From NCBI GenBank assembly GCA_900537125.1, contig UNRJ01000008.1, forward strand, positions 186,001 to 250,000: 64,000 bases of DNA, read 5' to 3'. The translations under genes were made by a program, and so were the position numbers. Of the stretch, positions 36,682 through 45,224 are shown one piece after another. Source of the DNA: Rhodobacteraceae bacterium Alg238-R152 (GTDB taxonomy: Bacteria > Pseudomonadota > Alphaproteobacteria > Rhodobacterales > Rhodobacteraceae). The notes beneath the pieces are model-generated. The model did not search any database and was not told the DNA's origin. It worked only from the letters and a program-made list of their open reading frames with translations. Each line of letters begins with the position of its first letter. The stretch's first letter is position 1.

Positions 36682-37440
36682 ATGAAAGAGATTCTACAGA
36701 CCTCCATTCCATATGATGCGCTAGCCAATCGCCCGCTTCCGGGGATATCGCCATTGTCTATCGAAGATTGGCTGATCGTTGATGAGGCCTATGCTGCGCA
36801 AATGTCTTTGCGGTGCAATTTGTTGTCGGATAGCCCCCAACTGGTCACCGCGCTCTCAGAGAGTGCGCTTCCGGCCGCGCAGGAAGTCTTGCAGCTGGCG
36901 TTGGACCAGTTATCACAGCGCGTCGACTTTTCCGTGACGGTGGCAGCAGTCAGCTGCCCAGACGGTCGGCTTGTGCCGTTGGATTGGGACCACCCATTAC
37001 ACACGCTTGGTCAGCTCATTCAGGAGGATATTTGCCTGCTGCAAAAGGTCGGGGACGAGCATCTGTTGACCGGGTCGGTGCTCTGTTTCCCGGCAAGCTG
37101 GACCTTGTCAGAGAAATTTATGCGACCTCTGATAGGCATTCATGTGCCCGTGCCAGAGTATGACGCCAACATCGCCAAACGTGTGCAACGTTTGTTTGAC
37201 GGGGTACGGGTGGGGCAACCCCTCTGGCGCAAAAACGCTCTTTGGTATGACGACCCGTCGTTGTTTACGCCGCGTCCAGAGGCGGCTCCAAGAGACCCGG
37301 TGACAGCCACCACTGGCACCTATTTACGCTCGGAAAAACAATGTGTTCTGCGCTTGCCACAAACAGACGCTGTGGTGTTCTCCATTCACACATTTATGGT
37401 GCGGCGGGAGCAGGTTTTGAGCGCGCCTGCAGAACAATAA
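36682..37440 (+). CDS. DUF3445 (heme-dependent oxidative N-demethylase-like) protein
   Basis: A 252-residue protein matching DUF3445: IEDWLIVDEAYAAQMSLR near the start, LGQLIQEDICLLQK, VLCFPASWTLSEKFMRPLIGIHVPVPEY in the middle, and RSEKQCVLRLPQT near the end. A characterised relative is a heme-dependent N-demethylase of dimethylamine; the HxPVP segment is near the expected heme-binding part. In this order the family is often found with methylated-amine metabolism, and here the sarcosine oxidase genes are far away, so no direct link is claimed. It appears monocistronic. Confidence 0.85.
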   Translation: MKEILQTSIPYDALANRPLPGISPLSIEDWLIVDEAYAAQMSLRCNLLSDSPQLVTALSESALPAAQEVLQLALDQLSQRVDFSVTVAAVSCPDGRLVPLDWDHPLHTLGQLIQEDICLLQKVGDEHLLTGSVLCFPASWTLSEKFMRPLIGIHVPVPEYDANIAKRVQRLFDGVRVGQPLWRKNALWYDDPSLFTPRPEAAPRDPVTATTGTYLRSEKQCVLRLPQTDAVVFSIHTFMVRREQVLSAPAEQ

Positions 37441-37461
37441 AGCAGCAGGCGCGTCGTTGAG

Positions 37462-38508
37462 TTAGCCTTTGGCACGCTGCAGCATGCCAAACAGATCACG
37501 CGGATCATCGGGGTCGGCCAGCATGTCCAAGTCTTCGTGAAACGGCGTTTGAGCCACTTTGTCACGGATGTAGCGGAGGGCGGAAAAATCCTCTATGGCA
37601 AAACCAACGCTGTCAAACAGGGTGATCTGGCGCGCATCGGTTCGCCCTTGTTTCTCTCCGGTGATAACTTGCCACAACTCAGTCACCGCGAACTCCGGGG
37701 CCATCTGTTGGATTTCCCCTTCAATGCGCGTTTGCTCTGGAAATTCCACAAACACCGTTGAGCGTTCCAAGATGCCTTTGGCAAGCTCGGTTTTGCCTGG
37801 GCAATCGCCGCCAATCGCGTTGATGTGCACACCAGCGCCCACCATGTTGTCGCTCAGGATTGTCGCGTTTTGTTTGTCCGCAGTACAGGTGGTCAGAATC
37901 TGCGCCCCTTCAATGGCCTCTTCGGGCGACGCGCAGACAACAACTTCAAGACCGCAATCCGCCAAGTTTGCCGAGCATTTTTGAGTGGCTGCAGAGTCTT
38001 TGTCATACAGGCGCACGGATTTTAGTCCGAGGATGGCTTTCATCGCGAGTGTTTGGAATTCGGACTGTGCCCCGTTGCCAATCATCGCCATGGTGTCTGC
38101 GCCTTTGGGCGCGAGGTATTTTGCGGCCATTGCCGAGGTTGCTGCGGTACGTAATGCTGTCAGTATGGTCATCTCAGTCAGCAAGACCGGATAGCCAGTG
38201 TAGACGTCTGCCAGCAGGCCAAACGCTGTTACGGTCTGCAAACCTTCTGAGGTATTTTTTGGGTGGCCATTCACGTATTTAAAACCATAGGCCTCTCCGT
38301 CGGACGTTGGCATCAGCTCGATCACGCCGACGTCTGAGTGGCTTGCGACACGTGGGGTCTTGTCAAACAGCTCCCATCGGCGGAAGTCTTCCTCCACATA
38401 GTCTGCGAGGTCGTTGAGCATTTGCTCGACTCCGACATGATGCACCAGCCGCATCATATTGTCGACGGAAACGAATGGAACAAGTGCTTTATCAGAGGGT
38501 TGCGTCAT
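37462..38508 (-). CDS. Ornithine cyclodeaminase
   Basis: A 348-residue NAD-dependent enzyme of the ornithine cyclodeaminase/mu-crystallin family, converting L-ornithine to L-proline and ammonia. The dinucleotide-binding motif IGNGAQSEFQ, the N-terminal substrate part (GEAYGFKYVNGHP with the conserved Lys) and GGDCPGKTEL are visible. It lies 98 bases downstream of the arginase gene on the same strand, so the pair should convert arginine to proline through ornithine. Confidence 0.93.
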   Translation of the reverse strand: MTQPSDKALVPFVSVDNMMRLVHHVGVEQMLNDLADYVEEDFRRWELFDKTPRVASHSDVGVIELMPTSDGEAYGFKYVNGHPKNTSEGLQTVTAFGLLADVYTGYPVLLTEMTILTALRTAATSAMAAKYLAPKGADTMAMIGNGAQSEFQTLAMKAILGLKSVRLYDKDSAATQKCSANLADCGLEVVVCASPEEAIEGAQILTTCTADKQNATILSDNMVGAGVHINAIGGDCPGKTELAKGILERSTVFVEFPEQTRIEGEIQQMAPEFAVTELWQVITGEKQGRTDARQITLFDSVGFAIEDFSALRYIRDKVAQTPFHEDLDMLADPDDPRDLFGMLQRAKG

Positions 38509-38606
38509 CTAGTTAATCCTCGAGTTGCGACCGGATTCTGGGATTCTCGACGGTCGTAGAGATATTGGGGAACCAGTTTTCCATTTTCTTGGTGGCGCTG
38601 GGGATA

Positions 38607-39533
38607 CTAAGAGAAGCTCCGCGTCGTGCGATCAAAGACGCGCCGACCAAGAGCAGAAGCCGCAAGATCCACCATCAGTTTGGCCGTGCGTCCGCGTTCA
38701 TCCAGAAAGGGGTTGAGTTCGACCAAGTCAAGCGATGTCAGTAGGCCGCTATCGTGCAGCATTTCCATAACCAGATGTGCTTCACGCACAGTTGCGCCGC
38801 CCGGTACAGTGGTGCCAACAGCAGGGGCAACAGACGGGTCAAGGAAGTCGACGTCAAGCGACACGTGCAACATACCGTTTTGGTCGGCCACATGTCTTAA
38901 GAAGTCTGCGAGCGGGCGGGCAATGCCATTTTCGTCAATCTCACGCATGTCGTGGCGGCGGATTTTGGTGGCCTGCAAGGTTTCTCGCTCGGCGCTATCT
39001 ACGGATCGCAATCCAATCATACAGATATTTTCTTCGGGCACCGGATTTTGAACTTTCGGAAAGGCGTCAAACCCATCACGTCCTGCAAAGTACGCCACTG
39101 GCGTGCCATGTAAATTACCGCTGCCGGTGCTTTGTGGGGTGTGGAAATCCGTGTGCGCGTCCAACCACAACACAAATTGCGGCCGACCAAGAAAGGCTGC
39201 GTGATTGGCAACACCCGCCACGGTCCCAGCGGAGAGACTGTGATCCCCTCCCAGGAAGATTGGAAAGCCATTTTTCACGGCGTCTTCGGCGGCTTTTGTC
39301 AAAGCTATGGTCCAGGCCACAGTTTCATTTAGGGCGTGCAGATCAGTATCCTGTGATTCTGGCTCAAACGGGGCAGGGGGCAAATTGCCTAGGTCGTGAA
39401 CCGCGTGGCCCAGACTCTGGAGTGTTTCCCCCAAACCGGCGGTCCGGTACGCATCTGGTCCCATCAAGCACCCACGGCGGCGTTTTCCGCTATCTACCGG
39501 TGCGCCTACCAATAGGCAATTTTTCTGTGTCAT
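38607..39533 (-). CDS. Arginase
   Basis: A 308-residue binuclear manganese ureohydrolase that cleaves arginine to ornithine and urea. Metal-binding motifs are present in order: GGDHSLSAG, DAHTDFHTP, and SLDVDFLDPSVAP. I chose the ATG at 39533 (MTQKNCLL), with GGGAAACAAC upstream; MGNNMTQ at 39545 is a close alternative, and the open frame to 39692 would run into the divergent regulator gene. Its partner is the ornithine cyclodeaminase gene, and the divergent Lrp-type gene is the likely regulator. Confidence 0.93.
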   Translation of the reverse strand: MTQKNCLLVGAPVDSGKRRRGCLMGPDAYRTAGLGETLQSLGHAVHDLGNLPPAPFEPESQDTDLHALNETVAWTIALTKAAEDAVKNGFPIFLGGDHSLSAGTVAGVANHAAFLGRPQFVLWLDAHTDFHTPQSTGSGNLHGTPVAYFAGRDGFDAFPKVQNPVPEENICMIGLRSVDSAERETLQATKIRRHDMREIDENGIARPLADFLRHVADQNGMLHVSLDVDFLDPSVAPAVGTTVPGGATVREAHLVMEMLHDSGLLTSLDLVELNPFLDERGRTAKLMVDLAASALGRRVFDRTTRSFS

Positions 39534-39650
39534 GTTGTTTCCCATGTTCGCCGATTTTGAAAAAATGGTTCCGAAATGGGTTGATTTGCACCCTACAATT
39601 TGCACATAACGGGCAGTGATTTCTCGAAATGACCTGGAAGGCTGCGCAAA

Positions 39651-40076
39651 ATGGACGATATTGATCGAAAGCTGATCTCGGCTCTGCGCCACGATGCACG
39701 GGCCTCATTGTCAGATCTTGCTATTGATCTGGGAGTGTCACGTACCACAGTGCGGGGCCGCATTGAACGTTTACGTCAGCGTGGTGACATTGTTGGCTTT
39801 ACAGTGGTGCTTCAGGATGACGCCAAGAGCGATCCTGTACGCGGGCTGATGATGTTGGGCATTGAGGGGCGTGGCACCGACCGGATTGTGCGCCAACTGA
39901 CAGGGCTGACAGCTGTCCGAGCGATCCACAGTACCAATGGGCGCTGGGATCTCATTTTGGAGCTTGGCACGGATACTCTGGATCATCTGGATGAGGTGCT
40001 CACCCAAATTCGCCGTTTGGACGGTATTGCCACCAGCGAGACTAATTTGCTGCTGTCCACACGCAAATCGGGATGA
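39651..40076 (+). CDS. Lrp/AsnC family transcriptional regulator
   Basis: A 141-residue amino-acid-responsive regulator: N-terminal winged helix-turn-helix (LISALRHDARASLSDLAIDLGVSRTTVRGRIERL) and a C-terminal RAM/AsnC ligand-binding domain (GIEGRGTDRIVRQLTGL, RWDLILELGTDTLDHLDEVL). It is divergent from the arginase gene with 117 bases between the starts, the usual arrangement for a local regulator. Arginine or ornithine is the likely effector; this is inferred from context. Confidence 0.92.
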   Translation: MDDIDRKLISALRHDARASLSDLAIDLGVSRTTVRGRIERLRQRGDIVGFTVVLQDDAKSDPVRGLMMLGIEGRGTDRIVRQLTGLTAVRAIHSTNGRWDLILELGTDTLDHLDEVLTQIRRLDGIATSETNLLLSTRKSG

Positions 40077-40099
40077 GGTTTTTCGTTCTAAGCCTATAT

Positions 40100-40567
40100 T
40101 TATGTTAACTTTCTCACGGCGTAGACCCATAAAATGGCGGCGCCAATTGAAAACAATGCATTGTAGTTGGCCATCGACAGACCAAACATCTGCCAAGGAA
40201 TTTCGTCGCAACGCACCAGTGGGGCTGTCATGATCTGATCAAACAGATCGTCGGCGCTCATGCTGGAGACATCGGAACTGGTGCAGGTTGTTGGACCTTC
40301 CCACCATTTGCGCTCTACCCCAGTGTGGTAAAGACCCACAAGGCCGGACGCTGCGGCTCCAGCACCTGCCAAATAGGCAAAAAGAGAAAGGCCTGTCACA
40401 ATAGCCAAAAGCCCGGCTCCTGTGGCCAACCAATGTGGATAGCGTTGGTAGTAACACAGCTTGCAGGGTGGCATTTCGCCAATGAATTCAAAGCCCCAAG
40501 CGCCAAGGATCATGGCGGCTGAAAAACCGGTCAATAAAATAAACGCAAGTCGCTGTGTGAGTGTCAT
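40100..40567 (-). CDS. dsbB: Disulfide bond formation protein B
   Basis: A 155-residue four-helix inner-membrane protein that reoxidises DsbA and passes electrons to quinone. The first Cys pair (PCKLCYYQRYP, Cys35 and Cys38) and the second pair (TTCTSSD and LVRCDEIPW) are visible on the two periplasmic loops. Shorter than E. coli DsbB but normal for alphaproteobacteria. Overlaps the upstream YqaA-like gene by 4 bases (ATGA). No dsbA is nearby. Confidence 0.93.
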   Translation of the reverse strand: MTLTQRLAFILLTGFSAAMILGAWGFEFIGEMPPCKLCYYQRYPHWLATGAGLLAIVTGLSLFAYLAGAGAAASGLVGLYHTGVERKWWEGPTTCTSSDVSSMSADDLFDQIMTAPLVRCDEIPWQMFGLSMANYNALFSIGAAILWVYAVRKLT

Positions 40568-41142
40568 AGATATTTCACCGCTAAAAATCCGCCAAACAGC
40601 AGAATGAGGAAGAGGGCTGAGACAAGACCCAGGCGCCGCTCAATGAAGTCGCGTACAGGTTCGCCAAATTTGCGGAGCAAAGCAGCCACAAGAAAGAAGC
40701 GAATGCCGCGGGCCAATACAGAGGTCGCCATAAACGTTGCCAATGGCATATGGGTGAAGCCCGACATAATGGTGATCACTTTGTAGGGGAACGGCGTCAC
40801 ACCTGCGCCCAGCACGGCCCAGAATCCAAAGTCGTTGAAACGGGTTGAGAACTCTGCCACCGCGTCCGTTTTCCCGAGAGACTGCAGAATTGGCTCCCCA
40901 AGTTGTTCAAATGCAAAATAGCCAATTGCATAGCCAAACAGCCCACCAATCACCGATGAAACAAGAGCGACCAAAGCGATCACCCAAGCTCGGCTTGGAC
41001 GTGCAAGAATCATCGGAATCATCAACACGTCAGGGGGAATCGGGAAAAAAGAACTTTCAGCAAAACTGACAATCGCCAGTGCCCACAACGCGCGTGGATG
41101 GTCTGCCAGACGCATGGTCCAATCGTAGAGGCGTTGCAGCAT
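40564..41142 (-). CDS. YqaA/DedA-type membrane protein (SNARE-associated family)
   Basis: A 192-residue inner-membrane protein of the YqaA branch of the DedA-like (VTT domain) superfamily: SFAESSFFPIPPDVLMIPM near the start, GGLFGYAIGYFAFEQLG, and the re-entrant-loop motif GAGVTPFPYKVITIMSGF. Members are linked to membrane homeostasis and lipid transport. Start ATG at 41142. It is first in a two-gene unit with dsbB. The 169 bases between it and the tRNA hold no gene. Confidence 0.9.
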   Translation of the reverse strand: MLQRLYDWTMRLADHPRALWALAIVSFAESSFFPIPPDVLMIPMILARPSRAWVIALVALVSSVIGGLFGYAIGYFAFEQLGEPILQSLGKTDAVAEFSTRFNDFGFWAVLGAGVTPFPYKVITIMSGFTHMPLATFMATSVLARGIRFFLVAALLRKFGEPVRDFIERRLGLVSALFLILLFGGFLAVKYL

Positions 41143-41311
41143 AAAGTGTCTCTTTGGCCTTAGTCTATGGTTGTGACCTGCGTAGGCATTTGCCTCTGAA
41201 GTGCAAGCAAATTAGTTGTGATCCCCTCTGATTAAACAATTTCTCATATACGAAAAACATTTCGTTTTGTGTCTGGACCTTCCTCACAACCTTGTCTAAA
41301 TCAGGGTCGTG

Positions 41312-41397
41312 GCCCAAGTGGCGGAATGGTAGACGCAGGGGATTCAAAATCCCCCGCCTTCACGGGCGTGAGAGTTCGAGTCTCTCCTTGGGCACCA
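41312..41397 (+). tRNA. tRNA-Leu (anticodon CAA)
   Basis: A complete cloverleaf: acceptor GCCCAAG (41312-41318) pairs with CTTGGGC (41387-41393); anticodon stem 41338-41342 with 41350-41354 and a loop TTCAAAA giving anticodon CAA; a long class II variable arm (CGCC...GGCG); T arm GAGAG-TTCGAGT-CTCTC; discriminator A and an encoded CCA (41395-41397). It decodes UUG. The intact 3' end is followed directly by the integrase gene, so this is the likely integration site of the neighbouring element. Confidence 0.97.
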
Positions 41398-41424
41398 CAT
41401 ACCTCCGTAAAAATGAGTAGATCG

Positions 41425-41537
41425 GCGTAAAACCGCGTAATAGCAACGGCTTCTAAGATGAGGTTGTTGCGAGAGATCAGCCCTGACTGCCAGTATTGCG
41501 TAACCACTTACGCATTTCTTACGCAATCGGTTACGCA
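41425..41537. repeat. Repeated GCGTAA/TTACGC hexamers upstream of the integrase gene
   Basis: The hexamer GCGTAA occurs at 41425-41430, 41435-41440 and 41498-41503, and its complement TTACGC at 41508, 41519 and 41531. The last three are direct copies of TTACGCA spaced by 11 and 12 bases, about one helical turn, and the last ends just before the integrase ATG. The spacing suggests integrase arm-type or excisionase binding sites, or an operator for the integrase gene. Confidence 0.6.
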
Positions 41538-41539
41538 TC

Positions 41540-42502
41540 ATGGCTACGTTCAGAAAGCAAAATTCAGGGTATCGAGCTGAGGTCGCTCGTAAGGGTCGGC
41601 GCAAGTCGAAGGTCTTGCCAACGTTGCAGCAGGCAAAAGACTGGGCTGCTCGCGCGGAGTTTGAAATTCTCCATAGTGATAAGGTCGCGGCCCAGACCCC
41701 GTTCGGAGATGTCCTAGATCGTTATGCCAGGGAAGTGAGCCCTGCCAAAAAAGGGCATCGTTGGGAGGTCGTGAGGCTGGAGAAGATCCAACGAGACAAA
41801 ATCGCATGTATCAGCTTGGGGGAACTGAACCCCAAAGACCTGGCTGATTATCGGGATCGTCGGCTTCGTGAGGTGACAGGGGCATCTGTTCGGCGCGAAA
41901 TGGTTCTGCTGTCTTCTGTGTTCAATGTGGCACGAAAAGAGTGGGGCCTGATGTCCGAAAATCCACTTCAGGATGTTCGCAAGCCGCCCCAGTCTGCGGC
42001 CAGAGACAGGCTGCCTTCAGCTGAAGAAATTGAGCGCATGCTGTACGTCGCGTCCGGCGACTTGACTAAAGCAACGGCGAGAGCGTTTCACGCCTTTCTG
42101 TTTGCCGGGGAGACGGCCATGCGGGCTGGGGAAATCGTTGGATTGACCTGGGATCTGGTTGACCTGGATCGCAAGGTCGCCACATTGCCTGTGACCAAGA
42201 ACGGAACGTCCAGAGAGGTGCCACTGTCGTCTGCGGCGATCGAGCTACTGCGGGATTTGCCGAAACAGGATCCGGTCTTTGGGCTTACGTCGCGCCAGCT
42301 TGATGTTCTATTCCGCAAATCCCGCGACACCGCGGGTGTGGACGATCTAACTTTCCATGACTCACGGCACTACGCAATTACGCGCCTGGCCAAAAAGCTT
42401 GATGTGATGGATCTGGCTCGGATGGTCGGCCACAGGAACCTGTCCCAGCTTCTGACCTACTACAATGAAAGTGCGGAGAATTTGGCCCAGCTTTTGGACT
42501 GA
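41540..42502 (+). CDS. int: Tyrosine-recombinase integrase
   Basis: A 320-residue phage-type site-specific recombinase. The N-terminal arm-binding part (about 1-50) is followed by a SAM-like core-binding domain and the catalytic domain with Arg195 (TAMRAGEI), Lys220 (VTKNG), His273 and Arg276 (HDSRH), His298 (GHRN) and the nucleophile Tyr307 or Tyr308 (TYYNES). All catalytic residues are intact, so it should be active. It lies 142 bases from the tRNA-Leu 3' end and reads into the element. Its likely excisionase partner is 5.4 kb away, with cargo between. A GC-poor inverted repeat (CTTGCCAA at 42507 with 42551-42558) follows the stop. Confidence 0.95.
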   Translation: MATFRKQNSGYRAEVARKGRRKSKVLPTLQQAKDWAARAEFEILHSDKVAAQTPFGDVLDRYAREVSPAKKGHRWEVVRLEKIQRDKIACISLGELNPKDLADYRDRRLREVTGASVRREMVLLSSVFNVARKEWGLMSENPLQDVRKPPQSAARDRLPSAEEIERMLYVASGDLTKATARAFHAFLFAGETAMRAGEIVGLTWDLVDLDRKVATLPVTKNGTSREVPLSSAAIELLRDLPKQDPVFGLTSRQLDVLFRKSRDTAGVDDLTFHDSRHYAITRLAKKLDVMDLARMVGHRNLSQLLTYYNESAENLAQLLD

Positions 42503-42565
42503 CACCCTTGCCAAAATTGAGAGTGTTTGGTCGAAACCAATTTGGCGAAATTGGCAAGATCCCAC

Positions 42566-43024
42566 CTAGTCAACTTTGTAGCACTTGCTGATCAGATTGC
42601 CTGGGGTGCGGTAGGTCTGGAACCCCAACGCATCGTAATACTCGAGAGCTTCCGGATTATCCGCTGCGATAGTGGCCTCGAGCATAGGAAGAGAAGCGAT
42701 CGAAGCGGCTTTGTGGGTTTCGTTGAACAGAATGCGCCCGATGTCCCTTTTCGCAACGAGAGGACTGACGTGGGTCCCGACAATGCCCCAGCCGGGTTTG
42801 ACACCCCAAGGGTTGTCAAACTCGGCTCGTTGAAGCGATTGAAAGCCCAACAACTCTCCTTTTTCTTCAGCGACATAGCAGAGGACCTTGTTGGTGTTCT
42901 GGAGGTAGTAGTGGAGAACTAAAGCAGCGGGATCCGAGCTCTTGTGTTTTTCAGAAACAGTCATTTGTTTCTGGATTTTGCTCAAACTCTCTGTGTCGCA
43001 TTGTTTGGCGAGTCTGATGATCAT
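42566..43024 (-). CDS. GNAT family N-acetyltransferase
   Basis: A 152-residue GNAT-fold protein: IIRLAKQCDTESLSKI at the start, the acetyl-CoA loop region VSPLVAKRDIGRILFNET (a weak version of the Q/RxxGxG/A motif, here KRDIGRI), and the C-terminal NPEALEYYDALGF that is typical of GNATs. The acetyl acceptor is unknown. It is the first cargo gene after the integrase, convergent to it. Confidence 0.85.
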   Translation of the reverse strand: MIIRLAKQCDTESLSKIQKQMTVSEKHKSSDPAALVLHYYLQNTNKVLCYVAEEKGELLGFQSLQRAEFDNPWGVKPGWGIVGTHVSPLVAKRDIGRILFNETHKAASIASLPMLEATIAADNPEALEYYDALGFQTYRTPGNLISKCYKVD

Positions 43025-43137
43025 ACAGCTGCTCTCGTTTAGTCACTTGCTCTGCGCAATGAATTGGATTGGTGGAAAGGGTCCAGGCTATGCCTTCTGT
43101 TCGTTTAATCGATCTAAGGTGGCTGGAGTAAATGCGC

Positions 43138-44076
43138 TCAGACGCGGTTCAATTGGCATAGATTTGAGGCCTTTGGAGACTGTTTACGTAGCTCCGGGAA
43201 AAACAGGAATAGTTCGTCACTCTGCGAGTTGCTAAGGCCCTGCAGCGATGGATCGTTCGGTTGGAAGCTTTCAATCCAGATGCCATCAATCAAGACCAGT
43301 TCGTGACGATCGAACATGAAATGCGTCCAGCAAAAGCTGTTGCAATCTGCAATGCTAACGCCCGCAAAACTGGTCAGGTAGCGCGCTGAAACCAATAATC
43401 CTGGCTTTCGATGTCCAGGTTTTTTTAGGTGGTTTGTGACCAGGACGCGTGTGTTCGACCCTACCAAGACATCTCGTTCAGGAAGCCCATGACCCATGGC
43501 ACCTTGCCCTATCAAAACCGGAAGGGATTTGGGAAAAAACTGCAGTTCGCGTTCGCAAATCTTTCGATGGCCAATCCAAGAAATCTCTTTGATCCCGTGG
43601 CCTCGAGTAATCACTTGATCGCCTTTTTGAAGTTCGGTGACGGGCCTTTGCCCCGTCGGCGTTGCAACCAACTTACCTGGGGTGGAGCTTGGAACGGCTA
43701 TTTGACCAATTCTAACTTGTTCCAAAGCAGAACGAGTTTTTATGGAGGACCATAGGAACTTAGCCCCCTGCAAGATGCTACCGTCCGTTGGTGCAAACAG
43801 GTAGCGAGCGCCGACTTTGCTGCATAAAACGAAGGAGATGCCTTTGACCTCCACGTAGTTACCTCCGACTTCTAGACCTACGGTGTCACCCTCAAAGATT
43901 TGGGTGAGCTTCATGCCGAGAAGAAGGTCATCATTGCCATTTGGTGCAATGGCCGCAACTGTGCCATCGTTCTCGGAGACAGAAACGTGCATATTGATTG
44001 GCACAAGGAAGTCGCCGGGTGGAACACCGTTACGGGGATCTAGGCAGTAAAATTTGACGGTGTAACTCGTTTTCAT
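43138..44076 (-). CDS. Hint-domain protein with Ser in place of the catalytic Cys
   Basis: A 312-residue protein. The C-terminal part from about residue 130 matches the Hint_2 domain found in many Rhodobacterales proteins (TPTGQRPVTELQKGDQVITRG, SWIGHRK, HFMFDRHELVLIDGIWIESF). Aligned with the neighbouring paralogue, its nucleophile position is Ser130 (SSTPGK) where the other has Cys125 (CFTLGT). The N-terminal 125 residues are beta-rich (VKFYCLDPRNGVPPGDF) and unlike the paralogue. There is no signal peptide. GAGG lies 9 bases before the ATG. Whether the domain still self-processes is not known. Confidence 0.8.
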   Translation of the reverse strand: MKTSYTVKFYCLDPRNGVPPGDFLVPINMHVSVSENDGTVAAIAPNGNDDLLLGMKLTQIFEGDTVGLEVGGNYVEVKGISFVLCSKVGARYLFAPTDGSILQGAKFLWSSIKTRSALEQVRIGQIAVPSSTPGKLVATPTGQRPVTELQKGDQVITRGHGIKEISWIGHRKICERELQFFPKSLPVLIGQGAMGHGLPERDVLVGSNTRVLVTNHLKKPGHRKPGLLVSARYLTSFAGVSIADCNSFCWTHFMFDRHELVLIDGIWIESFQPNDPSLQGLSNSQSDELFLFFPELRKQSPKASNLCQLNRV

Positions 44077-44252
44077 TTAAACCTCATTTTGCAGCTTGTT
44101 CGATCAAGCGCGTCCCCAAACGTTGTCTTTGTCTGAGAACTGCTTTTTGATTTTTTGTTTGCCGAATTGTTAATTGGGCGCTGATGGGCTTCCCTTCGAC
44201 GCTCTGGTGAAGGCGCCCGAATGTAAGGGGTAGTCCAAGCCCTTGCTTGCGC

Positions 44253-45224
44253 TCAAAGAAGCGAAGTTCCCTGGGTAAGAAGCAAGTCCGCCTCAGATCT
44301 ATTTAGTGAGCGATAGTTGGGCGCATATTTTCTTTGGCCGGTATCGGTCGAGAGAGCTGGGAATATTTCTAGGACTTCGGTTCGTTGGCGATCGTCCATG
44401 CCGCAGAGAGCTTGAAGGCATGGCTGAAAGCTCTCGCTCCACAGTCCGTTCGAAAGCACTAGTTCGTGCCTTTCAAACATCAAGTAAATGTAAGTAACCT
44501 GATCACATTCCGCTCTCTCAACACCTTTCAGTTGGGTGAGATGTTGGGCCGCCACCAAGACTTCACGTTCTTCAAAAAACACTTGAGCTTCCGCACAGGA
44601 GAAAAGTATCCGATGTTGTGGCGAGACCCACGTGTCGCGATCTGGCAAGTAGTTTGCCAAAGAGCCTTCTTTGATCAGAAGTGGATAATGATGCGGGTTG
44701 AGCTCCAGATCTTCGCCAGTCAGGTTCTTTCGACCAATCCAGCTAATGTCGAGTGTGCCGCTGTCTCTAGTGATGACGCTGTCGCCGACGTCGAGGTCTT
44801 CAATTGGACGCTCTCCAATCGGCGTAAGTATTTGAGTGCCTAGTGTGAAACACGCTGGCGGATATTTACCTTCACCAAGGGAAGTGCTCAGCACATTCGG
44901 GACCAGGTCGCTTGTGTCCCCTTTACCGGAGCTGGCGGCGTTTAGCGTGGGCTGACGTGTTGAAGCGGAGTTTTGAGAGCCGTTTGGACCGCCTAGTGGA
45001 TCTATGGACGCGAGATATCTGTCGAAGCGTTCAATTATTGGGATCTGTTTACGTGACATTTTTGTGTTTTCACCAGCTGAAAGCGCTCCTGCCTCGTTCA
45101 AGAAAGAAGAGCTTGGTATTTGCATCGCCAATTCAGGCGTTCGTTGCTCAGTTTGATTTGAGAACGAGTGGCTTTGTTTGCGCCAGTACTCTGCCGTTAG
45201 ATCGGGGTACTTAACGCTTGGCAA
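44253..45224 (-). CDS. Hint-domain protein with intact catalytic Cys
   Basis: A protein of up to 323 residues. The Hint_2 domain begins at Cys125 (PPACFTLGTQILTPIGERPIEDL) and continues with GDSVITRD, SWIGRK, HHYPLLI, SPQHRILF and LMFERHELVLSNGLWSESFQP. The conserved His in SPQHRIL fits the Hint catalytic pattern. The N-terminal 120 residues are Ser/Thr/Asn-rich and may be disordered. The start is uncertain: the frame opens with TTG at 45224 (GGAGAG upstream), with ATG alternatives at 45125 and 45059. It lies upstream of the Ser-variant paralogue, same strand, 176 bases apart. Confidence 0.8.
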   Translation of the reverse strand: MPSVKYPDLTAEYWRKQSHSFSNQTEQRTPELAMQIPSSSFLNEAGALSAGENTKMSRKQIPIIERFDRYLASIDPLGGPNGSQNSASTRQPTLNAASSGKGDTSDLVPNVLSTSLGEGKYPPACFTLGTQILTPIGERPIEDLDVGDSVITRDSGTLDISWIGRKNLTGEDLELNPHHYPLLIKEGSLANYLPDRDTWVSPQHRILFSCAEAQVFFEEREVLVAAQHLTQLKGVERAECDQVTYIYLMFERHELVLSNGLWSESFQPCLQALCGMDDRQRTEVLEIFPALSTDTGQRKYAPNYRSLNRSEADLLLTQGTSLL

